Assembly (NCBI GenBank): GCA_001735895.1
Contig: DS021199.1
Location: 91,215-129,309, forward strand
Length of the DNA stretch: 38,095 bases
Direction: 5' to 3'
DNA from: Olavius algarvensis Gamma 3 endosymbiont
GTDB lineage: Bacteria; Pseudomonadota; Gammaproteobacteria; GCA-001735895
Each line of letters opens with the position of its first letter. Position 1 is the first letter of the stretch. Below the pieces are notes generated by a model. The model saw only the letters and a program-made list of their open reading frames with translations, was not told the DNA's origin and did no database searches. Below are positions 25,970 through 35,483 of this stretch, piece after piece. Made by a program: the position numbers and the translations under genes.

Positions 25970-26310
25970 ATGAAATCATTAAGAATAGTCAGCTTTGTAA
26001 TCGTAGCATTTTTTATCGGTAGCGCCGGCGCCATGGAAGCCCCGTTCGGCGGGGAGAAGGCGTCAGCATCGCGAATGTCGCCAACGACCCGGCAAAATAT
26101 CTCAAGGCGGTAACCGTGATGCTGAAACGCCCCGGCTACGATCCGGAAACCAAAGACTGGTTTTGGGCCAAGTTCAAAGCCGACGGCAGCCTCGACACCA
26201 ATCCAAAGGGCATGATGCTCGCCGGTAAGGTGGCCAAGGGCAAGCCCAAAGGTTGCATCGCCTGCCACAGTGCCGCGCCCGGCGGCGACTTCATGTTCCT
26301 GCGCAACTAG
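25970..26310 (+). pseudogene. Cytochrome P460-like small c-type cytochrome, frameshifted
   Basis: The start ATG at 25970 has a strong GGGGGAG site and encodes a signal peptide (LRIVSFVIVAFFIGSAGA). The first frame ends at 26112. The second reads MLKRPGYDPETKDWFWAKFKADGS and ends with one heme motif, GCIACHSAAPGGDFMFLRN, as in cytochrome P460 C-termini. Adding one G to the G4 run near 26050 joins them (341 + 1 nt = 114 codons, 113 aa). Full-length P460 is longer, so this is a short relative. The break is either a real homopolymer slip or a consensus error. It follows the beta-propeller gene. Confidence 0.75.
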
Positions 26311-26364
26311 GTGAAATCTTAGGAAATCATTTTTGGAGTCATCCCAACTGTCCGAGTCATCCCC

Positions 26365-26372
26365 GCTTGCGC
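26365..26372. repeat. Target-site duplication of the IS4 element, left copy
   Basis: GCTTGCGC directly abuts the left end of the insertion sequence; the identical octamer is at 27624-27631. The two copies lie in the loop and arms of a GTCAT-CCCGC palindrome. Confidence 0.8.
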
Positions 26373-27623
26373 GCACTGCTGTCCGGAATAAATCATAATG
26401 CCAACTGTGCTTGATGTATTTGGAAATCGGATTTCCATTTTCGTCGTCGTTTAAGTACTTCGAATTCGAGTCTGGGTCGCTGGAATAGAGTCGATTTGAG
26501 TTCCGCCAGCCACAGATAAAAACCGCGTCTCGATCCACAAAGTTGCCGGTATAGATCGGCGATGAGATACGTGATCAATGCCACCAGTATCTGGATTTTG
26601 ACCGCATTCTCGCTTTGGCCGAGAAACTTTTTGATTTTCAGGTTCTGCTTGACCCACTTGAACCAGAGTTCGATCGCCCAACGCTGCTTGTACAGCGCTG
26701 CAACTTCTTCAACCGGGACCCCCATCAGGTTGGTTACCAGTACCAGCGGGTCCACATGATCCTCTCGATGCACCACTATTCGCCGCAACGGTTTGACGTA
26801 GTTGTTTTTCCGGCCGCCGCCAGGCCATTTGTTTTTAAACTCAATGACCTCATCCGACAGTATATCTCCTTCGGTCGAGCGGCTTTTGAGCACCCTGATC
26901 GATGCGTTACGCTTTAACCGGGTCACAAAGAAAGCACCCTCCTGGTCGATTTGATGCCACCAATTGTAATCGCAATATCCCTTATCAAACACATACTTAG
27001 CGCCCTTCTCGATTTCAACATTGGTGATCCGAGCGTCACAAGGCAACTGCTTGTCGGGGGAATACAGCAGGTGAATCTTCAGGCCCGGAATGCGTGACAT
27101 ACTACGCGCTTGCGTCCACTCATAACCCCGGCCGCGCAGACAGATCGGCGTCGAGTCCAACAGATAGAGCAAGTCCTTTATCTCATTGCGTACTCGCCGA
27201 TGAGCCCGGCCCATCAGCTGCTGGCAGAATGATTCAAATACCCCGGCATCTCGTTGGCGATTGGCATCCGATAAAGTCGAGCGCTTAATCGGACCGCAGC
27301 CCAGGTGATAGTGATGCGCGGAATGACTATTGTAGCTCACCTCCAACTCGCGCAAGCTCCGACAACCGGACAATTGAGCATACATCAGACTGATTAACTG
27401 CCCCCAGCTGTCGAAACCCTTGTTATGTTTATCGCTCCGATGCTGTTCAACGCAGCGTTTGAAAGTATTTTTAGGAAGGACTTTCAAAAGTTCGCCAAAT
27501 CGGGTATTTGTATACATGTTGCAGTGTCCTGAAATTAAGTTGTCGCTTATGGTTTTATTCGTAAAACCCGGGCACTGCAACACTTTCAAATACACCAACT
27601 TAATTTATTCCGGACAGCAGTGC
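26373..27623 (-). mobile_element. IS4-family insertion sequence, 1251 bp, intact
   Basis: Perfect 21-bp terminal inverted repeats (26373-26393 and 27603-27623; outer sequence GCACTGCTGTCCGGAATAAA) bound one transposase gene. An 8-bp direct duplication, GCTTGCGC, flanks the element. Removing the element and one duplication recreates a palindrome, GTCATCCCCGC-TTGC-GCGGGAATGAC, so it transposed into an intergenic repeat. The intact frame and perfect ends suggest a recent insertion. Confidence 0.92.
26393..27517 (-). CDS. IS4-family DDE transposase
   Basis: Protein of 374 aa. The DDE catalytic core is visible: LLDSTPICL (first Asp, about residue 120), YVFDKGYCDYNWW (second Asp) and the IS4 signature YKQRWAIELWFKWVKQNLKIK, which fits Y-(2)-R-(3)-E-(6)-K with the catalytic Glu. 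The start ATG at 27517 is chosen over an upstream start at 27598 because MYTNTRFGELLKVLPK matches the family N-terminus. The TGA lies inside the left terminal repeat. Confidence 0.93.
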   Translation of the reverse strand: MYTNTRFGELLKVLPKNTFKRCVEQHRSDKHNKGFDSWGQLISLMYAQLSGCRSLRELEVSYNSHSAHHYHLGCGPIKRSTLSDANRQRDAGVFESFCQQLMGRAHRRVRNEIKDLLYLLDSTPICLRGRGYEWTQARSMSRIPGLKIHLLYSPDKQLPCDARITNVEIEKGAKYVFDKGYCDYNWWHQIDQEGAFFVTRLKRNASIRVLKSRSTEGDILSDEVIEFKNKWPGGGRKNNYVKPLRRIVVHREDHVDPLVLVTNLMGVPVEEVAALYKQRWAIELWFKWVKQNLKIKKFLGQSENAVKIQILVALITYLIADLYRQLCGSRRGFYLWLAELKSTLFQRPRLEFEVLKRRRKWKSDFQIHQAQLAL

Positions 27624-27631
27624 GCTTGCGC
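27624..27631. repeat. Target-site duplication of the IS4 element, right copy
   Basis: GCTTGCGC, identical to 26365-26372. It is followed by GCGGGAATGAC (27630-27640), the right half of the interrupted palindrome. Confidence 0.8.
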
Positions 27632-27739
27632 GGGAATGACAAATAATATTTGGGGATCTTGCAGTGTCGACAATTTATATCACGAGCTATTTGGATATTC
27701 CGATACGTCGGAGCCCGCCGGGACCCATAGGGCCTAAAG

Positions 27740-27764
27740 CCGCGTAGGCTTACGCGGGAATGAC
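27740..27764. repeat. Second copy of the intergenic GCGGGAATGAC palindromic repeat
   Basis: CCGCGTA-GGCT-TACGCGG (27740-27757) is a perfect 7-bp stem that runs on into GCGGGAATGAC (27754-27764), the same tail as at 27630-27640. This indicates a dispersed intergenic repeat family. The rest of 27632-27876 has no gene. It includes an AGCCC(T)CC/GGGGGCT stem near 27818-27836 that may end transcription from the DMT gene. Confidence 0.65.
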
Positions 27765-27876
27765 TAGAGCTGGGATGAGGTTTAGCTAAGTCAGGACGAT
27801 TGGCACTGGACCGATAGCCCTCCACTGGGGGGCTTAATTCAAACTATCGGCTATGCCGGTAGTAGGGGAGTTCCAA

Positions 27877-28326
27877 TTAGTTTTTGACCACTAGCACCAG
27901 CCCGCCGAGCACCAGTCCGGCGCCTAGCAGCCGCAAGCCGTTGAACGCGCGTATCTCGATTCCCAATACCCCGAAATGATCGAGCATTAGGGATAACAGG
28001 ATCTGACCGAAGATTATCGCAATCATGGTATTGGCGACGCCGATCTTCGGAACCAGTATCGCCACCAGAGTGACATAAAACGCACCGAGTATGCCGCCGA
28101 TATACAACACCGGCGATACTTGCGTTAAGTATTGCAGGCCGCTGCCCGCGCCGGCGTTGTTGCGTAACAGAAATATTGGCAGCAGTGTCAATGCGCCGGT
28201 GATAAAGGAAATCAGGGTGGCGAGGATAACGTTGTCGAGCGCACGCCCCAGCTGGCTGTTGACCACGCCCTGCAGCGGCAGCATGCTGCCCGCAAGAATT
28301 GCCAGTAATATGAATAAAACCGTCAT
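27877..28326 (-). CDS. DMT-superfamily small transporter (YdcZ/DUF606 type)
   Basis: Inner-membrane protein of 149 aa with about five helices. The family N-terminus LLAILAGSMLPLQGVVNSQLGRALDN and the C-terminal LLGAGLVLGGLVLVVKN are clear. The ATG at 28326 comes three bases after the T-run of the terminator hairpin. The only ribosome-site candidate, GGCGG, forms part of that hairpin's 3' arm. Expression may therefore depend on read-through or on melting of the hairpin. The substrate is unknown; it may assist the pyrimidine permease upstream. Confidence 0.88.
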   Translation of the reverse strand: MTVLFILLAILAGSMLPLQGVVNSQLGRALDNVILATLISFITGALTLLPIFLLRNNAGAGSGLQYLTQVSPVLYIGGILGAFYVTLVAILVPKIGVANTMIAIIFGQILLSLMLDHFGVLGIEIRAFNGLRLLGAGLVLGGLVLVVKN

Positions 28327-28328
28327 CG

Positions 28329-28358
28329 AAAAACCGCCTGGCCGACCGGGCCAGGCGG
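28329..28358 (-). terminator. Rho-independent terminator after the NCS1 gene
   Basis: On the minus strand CCGCCTGGCC-CGGTC-GGCCAGGCGG is a perfect 10-bp stem with a 5-base loop followed by TTTTT. It ends the pyrimidine operon and abuts the DMT gene start. Confidence 0.9.
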
Positions 28359-28388
28359 TAGTTTATCGCTACGCCCGAACCGAGGAAT

Positions 28389-29864
28389 TCAGGCGTTTGA
28401 TACGGCGGCCTGCGCGGATGCCTTGATATTCATCGCGTAGTAAATCAGGCCGCCGAGTAGCGATCCGGTAAACCAGCCATAGCTGTAAAACCAGCTGAGC
28501 GCGCCGGTGGTGACTGCGATCAGCGTCAACCCGACCGGTACCAGGAAGGCAACGAAACCGCTCGTGTTCCAGGCTGGGTAGGTGCTGTGATCTTTATGCA
28601 GTGCCGGTAAATCGAGCGTTTGGTTCCTGATTAGAAAATAATCGACGATCATAATGCCGGCAATCGGCCCCAGCAGACTCGAATAACCGATCAGCCAGTT
28701 GGAATACAGGCTTTCCACGCTCACCTCGGAGGCGATCCACTCCAGCTTCTTCAGCAATTCCCAACCCATCAGCAAGATGCCGACGAGACCGGTCAGAATA
28801 ACGCCGCGCGTATTGCTCACATATTTCGGTGCGATGTTTTGAAAGTCGTTGGTGGGCGATACGATATTTGCCGCGGTGTTGGTGGAGATGGTCGCGATGA
28901 TGATGATCAACATCGACAGGATTACCCAGAAGGGGCTGTCGATTTTACCGATCAGCGAAATCGGATCGGATATGGTTTCGCCGACTAATTGCTGCGAAGC
29001 CGAGGTTAAGATGACGCCCAGCGCGGCGAACAGGAACATGGTGACCGGCAAGCCGATAATCTGGCCTCTGACCTGGCTTTTCTGCGAATCGGCGAAGCGG
29101 CTGAAGTCGGGAATATTGAGCGACAGCGTTGCCCAAAAGCCGACCATTGCGGTTAGGCCGCCGAAAAAATAGCCGAGGAAAGAAGCATCTTCCGGACGGT
29201 TGGGCGGCTTGGCCAGCAGCTCGGTGATCGAGGCTTGCGGATAAGCCCAGACGATCAAGCCCAGGCCCACCACCAAGAGCAGGGGAGCGGCGAAGGTTTC
29301 GAGGTGTTTTATCGATTCGGAACCGCGAATGACGACCCATAAATTAAGCACCCAGAAAATGAAAAAACCGATGACTTCGCCGGTTCCGCCAAGACTCGCC
29401 CAGCCGTCCGAGATTGCCGAAAACAGTAAATGGATGGCGAGGCCGCCGAACATGGTTTGTATACCGAACCAGCCGCAGGCGACCAGCGCGCGGACCAGGC
29501 AGGGCACGTTGGAACCGATGATGCCAAACGAGGAGCGCAGTACCACCGGGAATGGAATCCCGTATTTGGTGCCGGGATAGGCGTTTAACACCAGTGGAAT
29601 CAACACGATTACATTGGCCAGGAAGATAGCCCACAAGGCTTCGCTGACCGATAACCCAAAATAAGCGGTCAGCACGCCGCCCAGGGTATAAGTCGGTACG
29701 CAAATCGACATCCCGACCCAGAGTGCGGCGATATGCCTGGTTTGCCAGGTTCGCTGCCTGATTTGCGTCGGCGCAATATCTTCGTTATAGCGCGGACTGG
29801 AAAGCACGTCGTCACCGGCTTGCAGTTCGACGAACTCTCCAACGGAATTAGTACTGCTAGTCAT
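28389..29864 (-). CDS. NCS1-family nucleobase/hydantoin:cation symporter
   Basis: Permease of 491 aa with about twelve membrane helices. NCS1 hallmarks are visible: LWVGMSICVPTYTLGGVL (helix 1), NAYPGTKYGIPFPVVLRSSFGIIGSNVP, ACGWFGIQTMFGG and NIPDFSRFADSQKSQVRGQIIGLP. It imports uracil, dihydropyrimidines, hydantoins or allantoin. ATG at 29864 has AGGAGG eight bases upstream. It follows preA by 48 bp and ends at a strong terminator, so it is the last gene of the main pyrimidine operon. Confidence 0.93.
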   Translation of the reverse strand: MTSSTNSVGEFVELQAGDDVLSSPRYNEDIAPTQIRQRTWQTRHIAALWVGMSICVPTYTLGGVLTAYFGLSVSEALWAIFLANVIVLIPLVLNAYPGTKYGIPFPVVLRSSFGIIGSNVPCLVRALVACGWFGIQTMFGGLAIHLLFSAISDGWASLGGTGEVIGFFIFWVLNLWVVIRGSESIKHLETFAAPLLLVVGLGLIVWAYPQASITELLAKPPNRPEDASFLGYFFGGLTAMVGFWATLSLNIPDFSRFADSQKSQVRGQIIGLPVTMFLFAALGVILTSASQQLVGETISDPISLIGKIDSPFWVILSMLIIIIATISTNTAANIVSPTNDFQNIAPKYVSNTRGVILTGLVGILLMGWELLKKLEWIASEVSVESLYSNWLIGYSSLLGPIAGIMIVDYFLIRNQTLDLPALHKDHSTYPAWNTSGFVAFLVPVGLTLIAVTTGALSWFYSYGWFTGSLLGGLIYYAMNIKASAQAAVSNA

Positions 29865-29912
29865 TTTAATTTCCTCCTATTGATTTAATTCGATTCTATC
29901 GTTTTTCTAGTG

Positions 29913-31223
29913 CTAACTACGGCCCTCGCGCATGGGGTTATTTGCGTGCGTAGTCCAGTTGGCATACTGGCCGGAAACCACTTCTCCGGTGCGTTTGTCG
30001 ACTTCACCGGCAGCCAACTCGCGCAAACTAATGCAGTCCTCGACCGGACATACGCTAACACATAGATTGCAACCCACGCATTCTTCTTCGATAACGTCGA
30101 AATGACGCAGACCGTCTTTGAGGCTCGAAATCGCCTGGTGCGAAGTATCTTCACATACCACGTGACAGCGTCCACATTGGATGCAACGCGCCTGATCGAT
30201 CTCCGCTTTAACGACATAGTTGAGATCGAGATATTGCCAGTCGGTAAGCCGATCGACCGCTTTGCCGACGATTTCATCGATCGACCCAAAACCCTTGCTA
30301 TCCATAAAGTCGGCGAGCCCGGTATTCAAGTCTTCGACGATTTTGAATCCATAGGTCATCGCGGCGGTGCAAACCTGAACGTTACCCGCCCCGAGCGCGA
30401 TGAAATCCACCGCGTCGCGCCAGTCGGTAATGCCGCCGATACCCGAAATCGGTAATTCCCGGGTGACTTCGTCGCGCGCGACTTCCGCCACCATGTTCAA
30501 CGCGATCGGTTTCACCGCCGGACCGCAGTAACCCCCGTGGGTGCCCTTGCCGCCGGTCGAAGGATTGATTGTAAAGTTGTCGTGGTCGACCGAAATAATC
30601 GAATTGATGGTATTAATCATCGACACGGCATCGGCCCCGCCCGCCTGGGCCGCGCGCGCGGCGTGGCGAATGTCGGTAATGTTCGGCGTCAGCTTGACGA
30701 TGACCGGCATCGAGGAATATTCCTTACACCAGCGCGTCACCATTTCCACGTATTCCGGCACCTGGCCGACCGCCGAGCCCATGCCGCGTTCAGACATGCC
30801 ATGCGGACAGCCGAAATTCAGCTCGATACCGTCGGCGCCGGTATCTTCGACCCGCAACAATATGTCGAGCCAGGCCTTCTCTTCGCAGGGCACCATCAGC
30901 GATACGATCATGGCGCGCTCGGGCCAGTCTTTTTTGACCTGGGTGATTTCTTGCAAATTGGTTGCCAGCGGTCGATCGGTAATCAGTTCGATATTGTTAA
31001 AACCCATCAAACGCCGATCCCCGGAATGCCAGGCGCCATAGCGCGGCCCGTTTACGTTCACCAACGGAGGGCCGTCTTCGCCGAGGGTTTTCCAGACGAC
31101 ACCGCCCCAGCCGGCTTCGAATGCGCGGATGACGTTATAGGCCTTGTCGGTGGGCGGCGCCGAAGCCAACCAGAACGGGTTAGGAGATTGAATGCCGATA
31201 AAGGTCGAACTTAAATCCGCCAT
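29913..31223 (-). CDS. preA: NAD-dependent dihydropyrimidine dehydrogenase, catalytic subunit
   Basis: Protein of 436 aa: an FMN TIM barrel (residues 1-330) followed by two 4Fe-4S motifs, CIQCGRCHVVCEDTSHQAI and CVGCNLCVSVCPVEDCI. The active-site loop ELNFGCPHGMSERGMG near residue 140 holds the conserved Cys that protonates C5 of uracil or thymine. It partners with PreT to reduce uracil to dihydrouracil reversibly. The ribosome site GAGGAG lies in the 3' end of preT, three bases separate the genes, and coupling is expected. Confidence 0.96.
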   Translation of the reverse strand: MADLSSTFIGIQSPNPFWLASAPPTDKAYNVIRAFEAGWGGVVWKTLGEDGPPLVNVNGPRYGAWHSGDRRLMGFNNIELITDRPLATNLQEITQVKKDWPERAMIVSLMVPCEEKAWLDILLRVEDTGADGIELNFGCPHGMSERGMGSAVGQVPEYVEMVTRWCKEYSSMPVIVKLTPNITDIRHAARAAQAGGADAVSMINTINSIISVDHDNFTINPSTGGKGTHGGYCGPAVKPIALNMVAEVARDEVTRELPISGIGGITDWRDAVDFIALGAGNVQVCTAAMTYGFKIVEDLNTGLADFMDSKGFGSIDEIVGKAVDRLTDWQYLDLNYVVKAEIDQARCIQCGRCHVVCEDTSHQAISSLKDGLRHFDVIEEECVGCNLCVSVCPVEDCISLRELAAGEVDKRTGEVVSGQYANWTTHANNPMREGRS

Positions 31224-31226
31224 GAG

Positions 31227-32594
31227 TTACTCCTCATTGCCGCTGCTTTGCAAAAACGCGTTGATTGATTTGGCCGCCAGCTTGCCGTCCTGGGCCGCGG
31301 CCACCGTGAGATCCGCGCCGTTGCCGATACAATCGCCGCCGGCCCAGACGCCGGACACCGATGCTTTGCGCTCGGCGTCGACCTGGATACGGCCATTCTC
31401 GAAGGCGAGCGGCGGATCGATGCCGGCGTTGAATTTCTGGCCGATTGCGGTAAACAGCATATCCGCGGGCAGGCTGAAACCTTCGCCCGTATTATTCAAC
31501 GAACCATCGGCGGCGCTCTGGCTACGCGCGAACTCGACCGAGCTGACATGGCCCCCTGTTGTATGAATTCGAACCGGGATCGCGTTGTAGCGGATCTTCA
31601 CCCCCTTGATCTGGCAAAACTCCTGTTCTTCCATGCTGGCCGGCATCGCTTCCGGTCCGCGGCGATATACCAGGGTCACTTCCTCGGCGCCCAACAACTT
31701 GACCTGCGTGGCGATATCGATGGCCGTCATGCCGCCGCCGATGACCAATGCCCGGCGACCCACCGGCAGCTCGGCCAGATCGAGACATTGCCGAATCTCG
31801 GAAATATAGTCGACCGCGCTGATAACACCGTCGGCATCCTCACCGGCGAGACCCAAGCGGTTAACGGCGTCGAGCCCGATTCCGAGGAACACGGCATCGA
31901 ACTGCCGCTGCAGGTCGGCGAGATCGAAGTCTTCTCCGAGGCGTTGACCGTGGCGGATTTCGATGCCGCCGATGGCGACGATGTAGTCGATCTCTCTGAC
32001 CGCGAAATTGTCGAGCATCTTGTATGTGGCAAGCCCGTATTCGTTGAGGCCGCCGCTTTTTTCACGCGCTTCGAAAATTGTGACCTGATGGCCCCGGCGC
32101 GCAAGGCCATGCGCACAAGACAAGCCGGCGGGTCCGGCACCGACGATGGCCACGGTTTTGCCGCTGTCCGGGGCACGGCTAAAAAACTGTTGCCCGGCAG
32201 CCATCGCCGCGTCGACCGCATGGCGCTGGAGTAAGCCGATACTGACCGGGCGGTGGTCCTGGTCGTTGCGCACGCAGGCCTGTTCGCACAGGGTTTCGGT
32301 GGGGCATACGCGCGCGCAGCTGCCGCCGACGATGTTTTCCTGCAGGATGAGACGCGCGGCGCCGAAATTGTTGCCCGATTTGATCATGTTGATAAAGCCG
32401 GCGACATCGATCCCGGTAGGGCAGGCCTCGGTGCAGGGTGCGTCGTAACAAAAATAACAGCGGTCGGCTTCGACCAGTGCCGCGGTGGCCCCGAGCGGCG
32501 GATGCATATCGCTGAAATTCCGTGCATATTGTTCGGCGCTAAGCCGAGCGCTTTTAATATCCGGTTGCTCGGCCTCTGCGGCTTGCTCACTCAT
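31227..32594 (-). CDS. preT: NAD-dependent dihydropyrimidine dehydrogenase, electron-transfer subunit
   Basis: Protein of 455 aa. An N-terminal Fe-S segment (CYFCYDAPCTEACPTGIDV, SCARVCPTETLCEQACVR) is followed by an FAD-binding motif (VAIVGAGPAGLSCAHGLARRG) and an NAD-binding motif (ALVIGGGMTAIDIA), as in GltD/DPD N-terminal halves. It passes electrons from NADH to PreA. ATG at 32594 is chosen because GGAGG lies eight bases upstream and overlaps the alternative start at 32609. It is followed immediately by preA. Confidence 0.95.
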   Translation of the reverse strand: MSEQAAEAEQPDIKSARLSAEQYARNFSDMHPPLGATAALVEADRCYFCYDAPCTEACPTGIDVAGFINMIKSGNNFGAARLILQENIVGGSCARVCPTETLCEQACVRNDQDHRPVSIGLLQRHAVDAAMAAGQQFFSRAPDSGKTVAIVGAGPAGLSCAHGLARRGHQVTIFEAREKSGGLNEYGLATYKMLDNFAVREIDYIVAIGGIEIRHGQRLGEDFDLADLQRQFDAVFLGIGLDAVNRLGLAGEDADGVISAVDYISEIRQCLDLAELPVGRRALVIGGGMTAIDIATQVKLLGAEEVTLVYRRGPEAMPASMEEQEFCQIKGVKIRYNAIPVRIHTTGGHVSSVEFARSQSAADGSLNNTGEGFSLPADMLFTAIGQKFNAGIDPPLAFENGRIQVDAERKASVSGVWAGGDCIGNGADLTVAAAQDGKLAAKSINAFLQSSGNEE

Positions 32595-32660
32595 TACATC
32601 GGCCTCCATAAATCTAGATAAACAGTTGCTAGCGGCCGGCTTCGACGCGGTCTGCCCGCG

Positions 32661-33938
32661 TCAAACCGCTTCGGCCTTTTCCAGAACCGCAGATAACATG
32701 ACGTTGGCGCCGGCGGTTATCCATTCCGGTTTGACGTCCTCGATTTCGTTGTGGCTAATGCCGTCGATACAGGGAATGAACACCATTGAGGTCGGCGCGA
32801 CTCCCGCCAGATAACAGGCGTCGTGACCCGCGCCGGACACGATTTCACGTGACGAATATCCAAACGCCGCGGCGCCGGCGCGCACCGCCGCCACGCAGCT
32901 TCGATCGAAGGCGATAGGGGCATAATAAAAAATTTGCTCGAGTCCGCAGTCGAGGCCGATTTGGTCGGCGATTTTATGCACCCCGTTGCGCATTTGCCGA
33001 TCCATCTGCGCCAGCACCTCATCGTCGGGGTGGCGAAAATCGATCGTCAATGTGGTTTGCCCGGGAATCACATTGCGGGAATTCGGGTAGACGTCGAGCA
33101 TGCCGACGGTGGCGCAGGCGAGCGGTGCGTGATCGAGACCCACCTGGTTCACCAACTGAACGATTTGCGCGGCGCCCAATAAGGCGTCCTTGCGGCGATC
33201 CATGGGGGTCGGCCCGGCGTGCGATTCAACCCCCGTCAAGCTCAGTTCATACCAGCGCTGACCTTGCGCATCGGTGACGATGCCGATGGTTTTTTCCTCT
33301 GCCTCGAGGATAGGTCCCTGCTCGATATGCGCTTCGAAATATGCCTTCACCTCGCGTCCGCCGACCTCCTGGTCGCCGGCATAGCCGATACGCTGGAGTT
33401 CTTCACCCATGGTAATACCGTCGGCGTCGGCCCGGCTCAATCCATAGCCGAGGTCGAAGACGCCGCCAAACACGCCCGAAGCCACCATCGCCGGCGGGAA
33501 GCGCGAGCCTTCCTCGTTGGTCCAGACGCAAGCTTCGATCGCGTGACGGGTGCCGATACCTCGATCGTTAAGCGTACGGATCACTTCCAGTCCGGTTAGC
33601 ACGCCATAGACGCCATCGAAGCGTCCTCCCGTCGGCTGGGTATCGAGGTGACTGCCGACCAAAATTGGCGGCAGGTCCGGTTCCGTGCCTTCGCGGCGGG
33701 CGAAGATATTGCCCATTTTGTCGACCTTGATCGAGCAGTTCGCGGCCTCACACCATTGCACGAAAAGATCGCGTCCGGCCCGATCCAGATCGGTCAGAGC
33801 CAGTCGGCAGCAACCTCCTTTCGCGGTGGCGCCGATCTTGGCCATCTGCATTAAACTGTCCCACAGGCGGGCGCCGTCGACGGTCGGTTGACTTGCTATG
33901 CCATCGTCATCAACTGCCTCGTTCAAATTGCTGTTCAT
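32661..33938 (-). CDS. M20-family N-carbamoyl-amino acid / ureidopropionate amidohydrolase
   Basis: Protein of 425 aa of the HyuC/AmaB/allantoate amidohydrolase group. Metal sites are visible: GSHLDTQPTGGRFDGVYG (His, Asp), WTNEEGSRFPPAM (Glu pair), EAHIEQGP (His) and GISHNEIE (C-terminal His). The dimerisation-lid segment SHAGPTPMDRRKDAL is present. It removes the carbamoyl group from N-carbamoyl-beta-alanine or N-carbamoyl amino acids, giving CO2, ammonia and the amino acid. It lies between dihydropyrimidinase and preT, and a nitrilase-type enzyme able to do the same reaction is two genes upstream. AGGG lies about ten bases before the ATG. Confidence 0.92.
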   Translation of the reverse strand: MNSNLNEAVDDDGIASQPTVDGARLWDSLMQMAKIGATAKGGCCRLALTDLDRAGRDLFVQWCEAANCSIKVDKMGNIFARREGTEPDLPPILVGSHLDTQPTGGRFDGVYGVLTGLEVIRTLNDRGIGTRHAIEACVWTNEEGSRFPPAMVASGVFGGVFDLGYGLSRADADGITMGEELQRIGYAGDQEVGGREVKAYFEAHIEQGPILEAEEKTIGIVTDAQGQRWYELSLTGVESHAGPTPMDRRKDALLGAAQIVQLVNQVGLDHAPLACATVGMLDVYPNSRNVIPGQTTLTIDFRHPDDEVLAQMDRQMRNGVHKIADQIGLDCGLEQIFYYAPIAFDRSCVAAVRAGAAAFGYSSREIVSGAGHDACYLAGVAPTSMVFIPCIDGISHNEIEDVKPEWITAGANVMLSAVLEKAEAV

Positions 33939-34019
33939 ATGATTTCTACCCTGTTCTGTTGCCGGATTGAGCGCGATCTATAGGGTTGCCGTTGACTTCC
34001 CCAACCCGGTTAAACCGAA

Positions 34020-35483
<1,464 letters not shown>

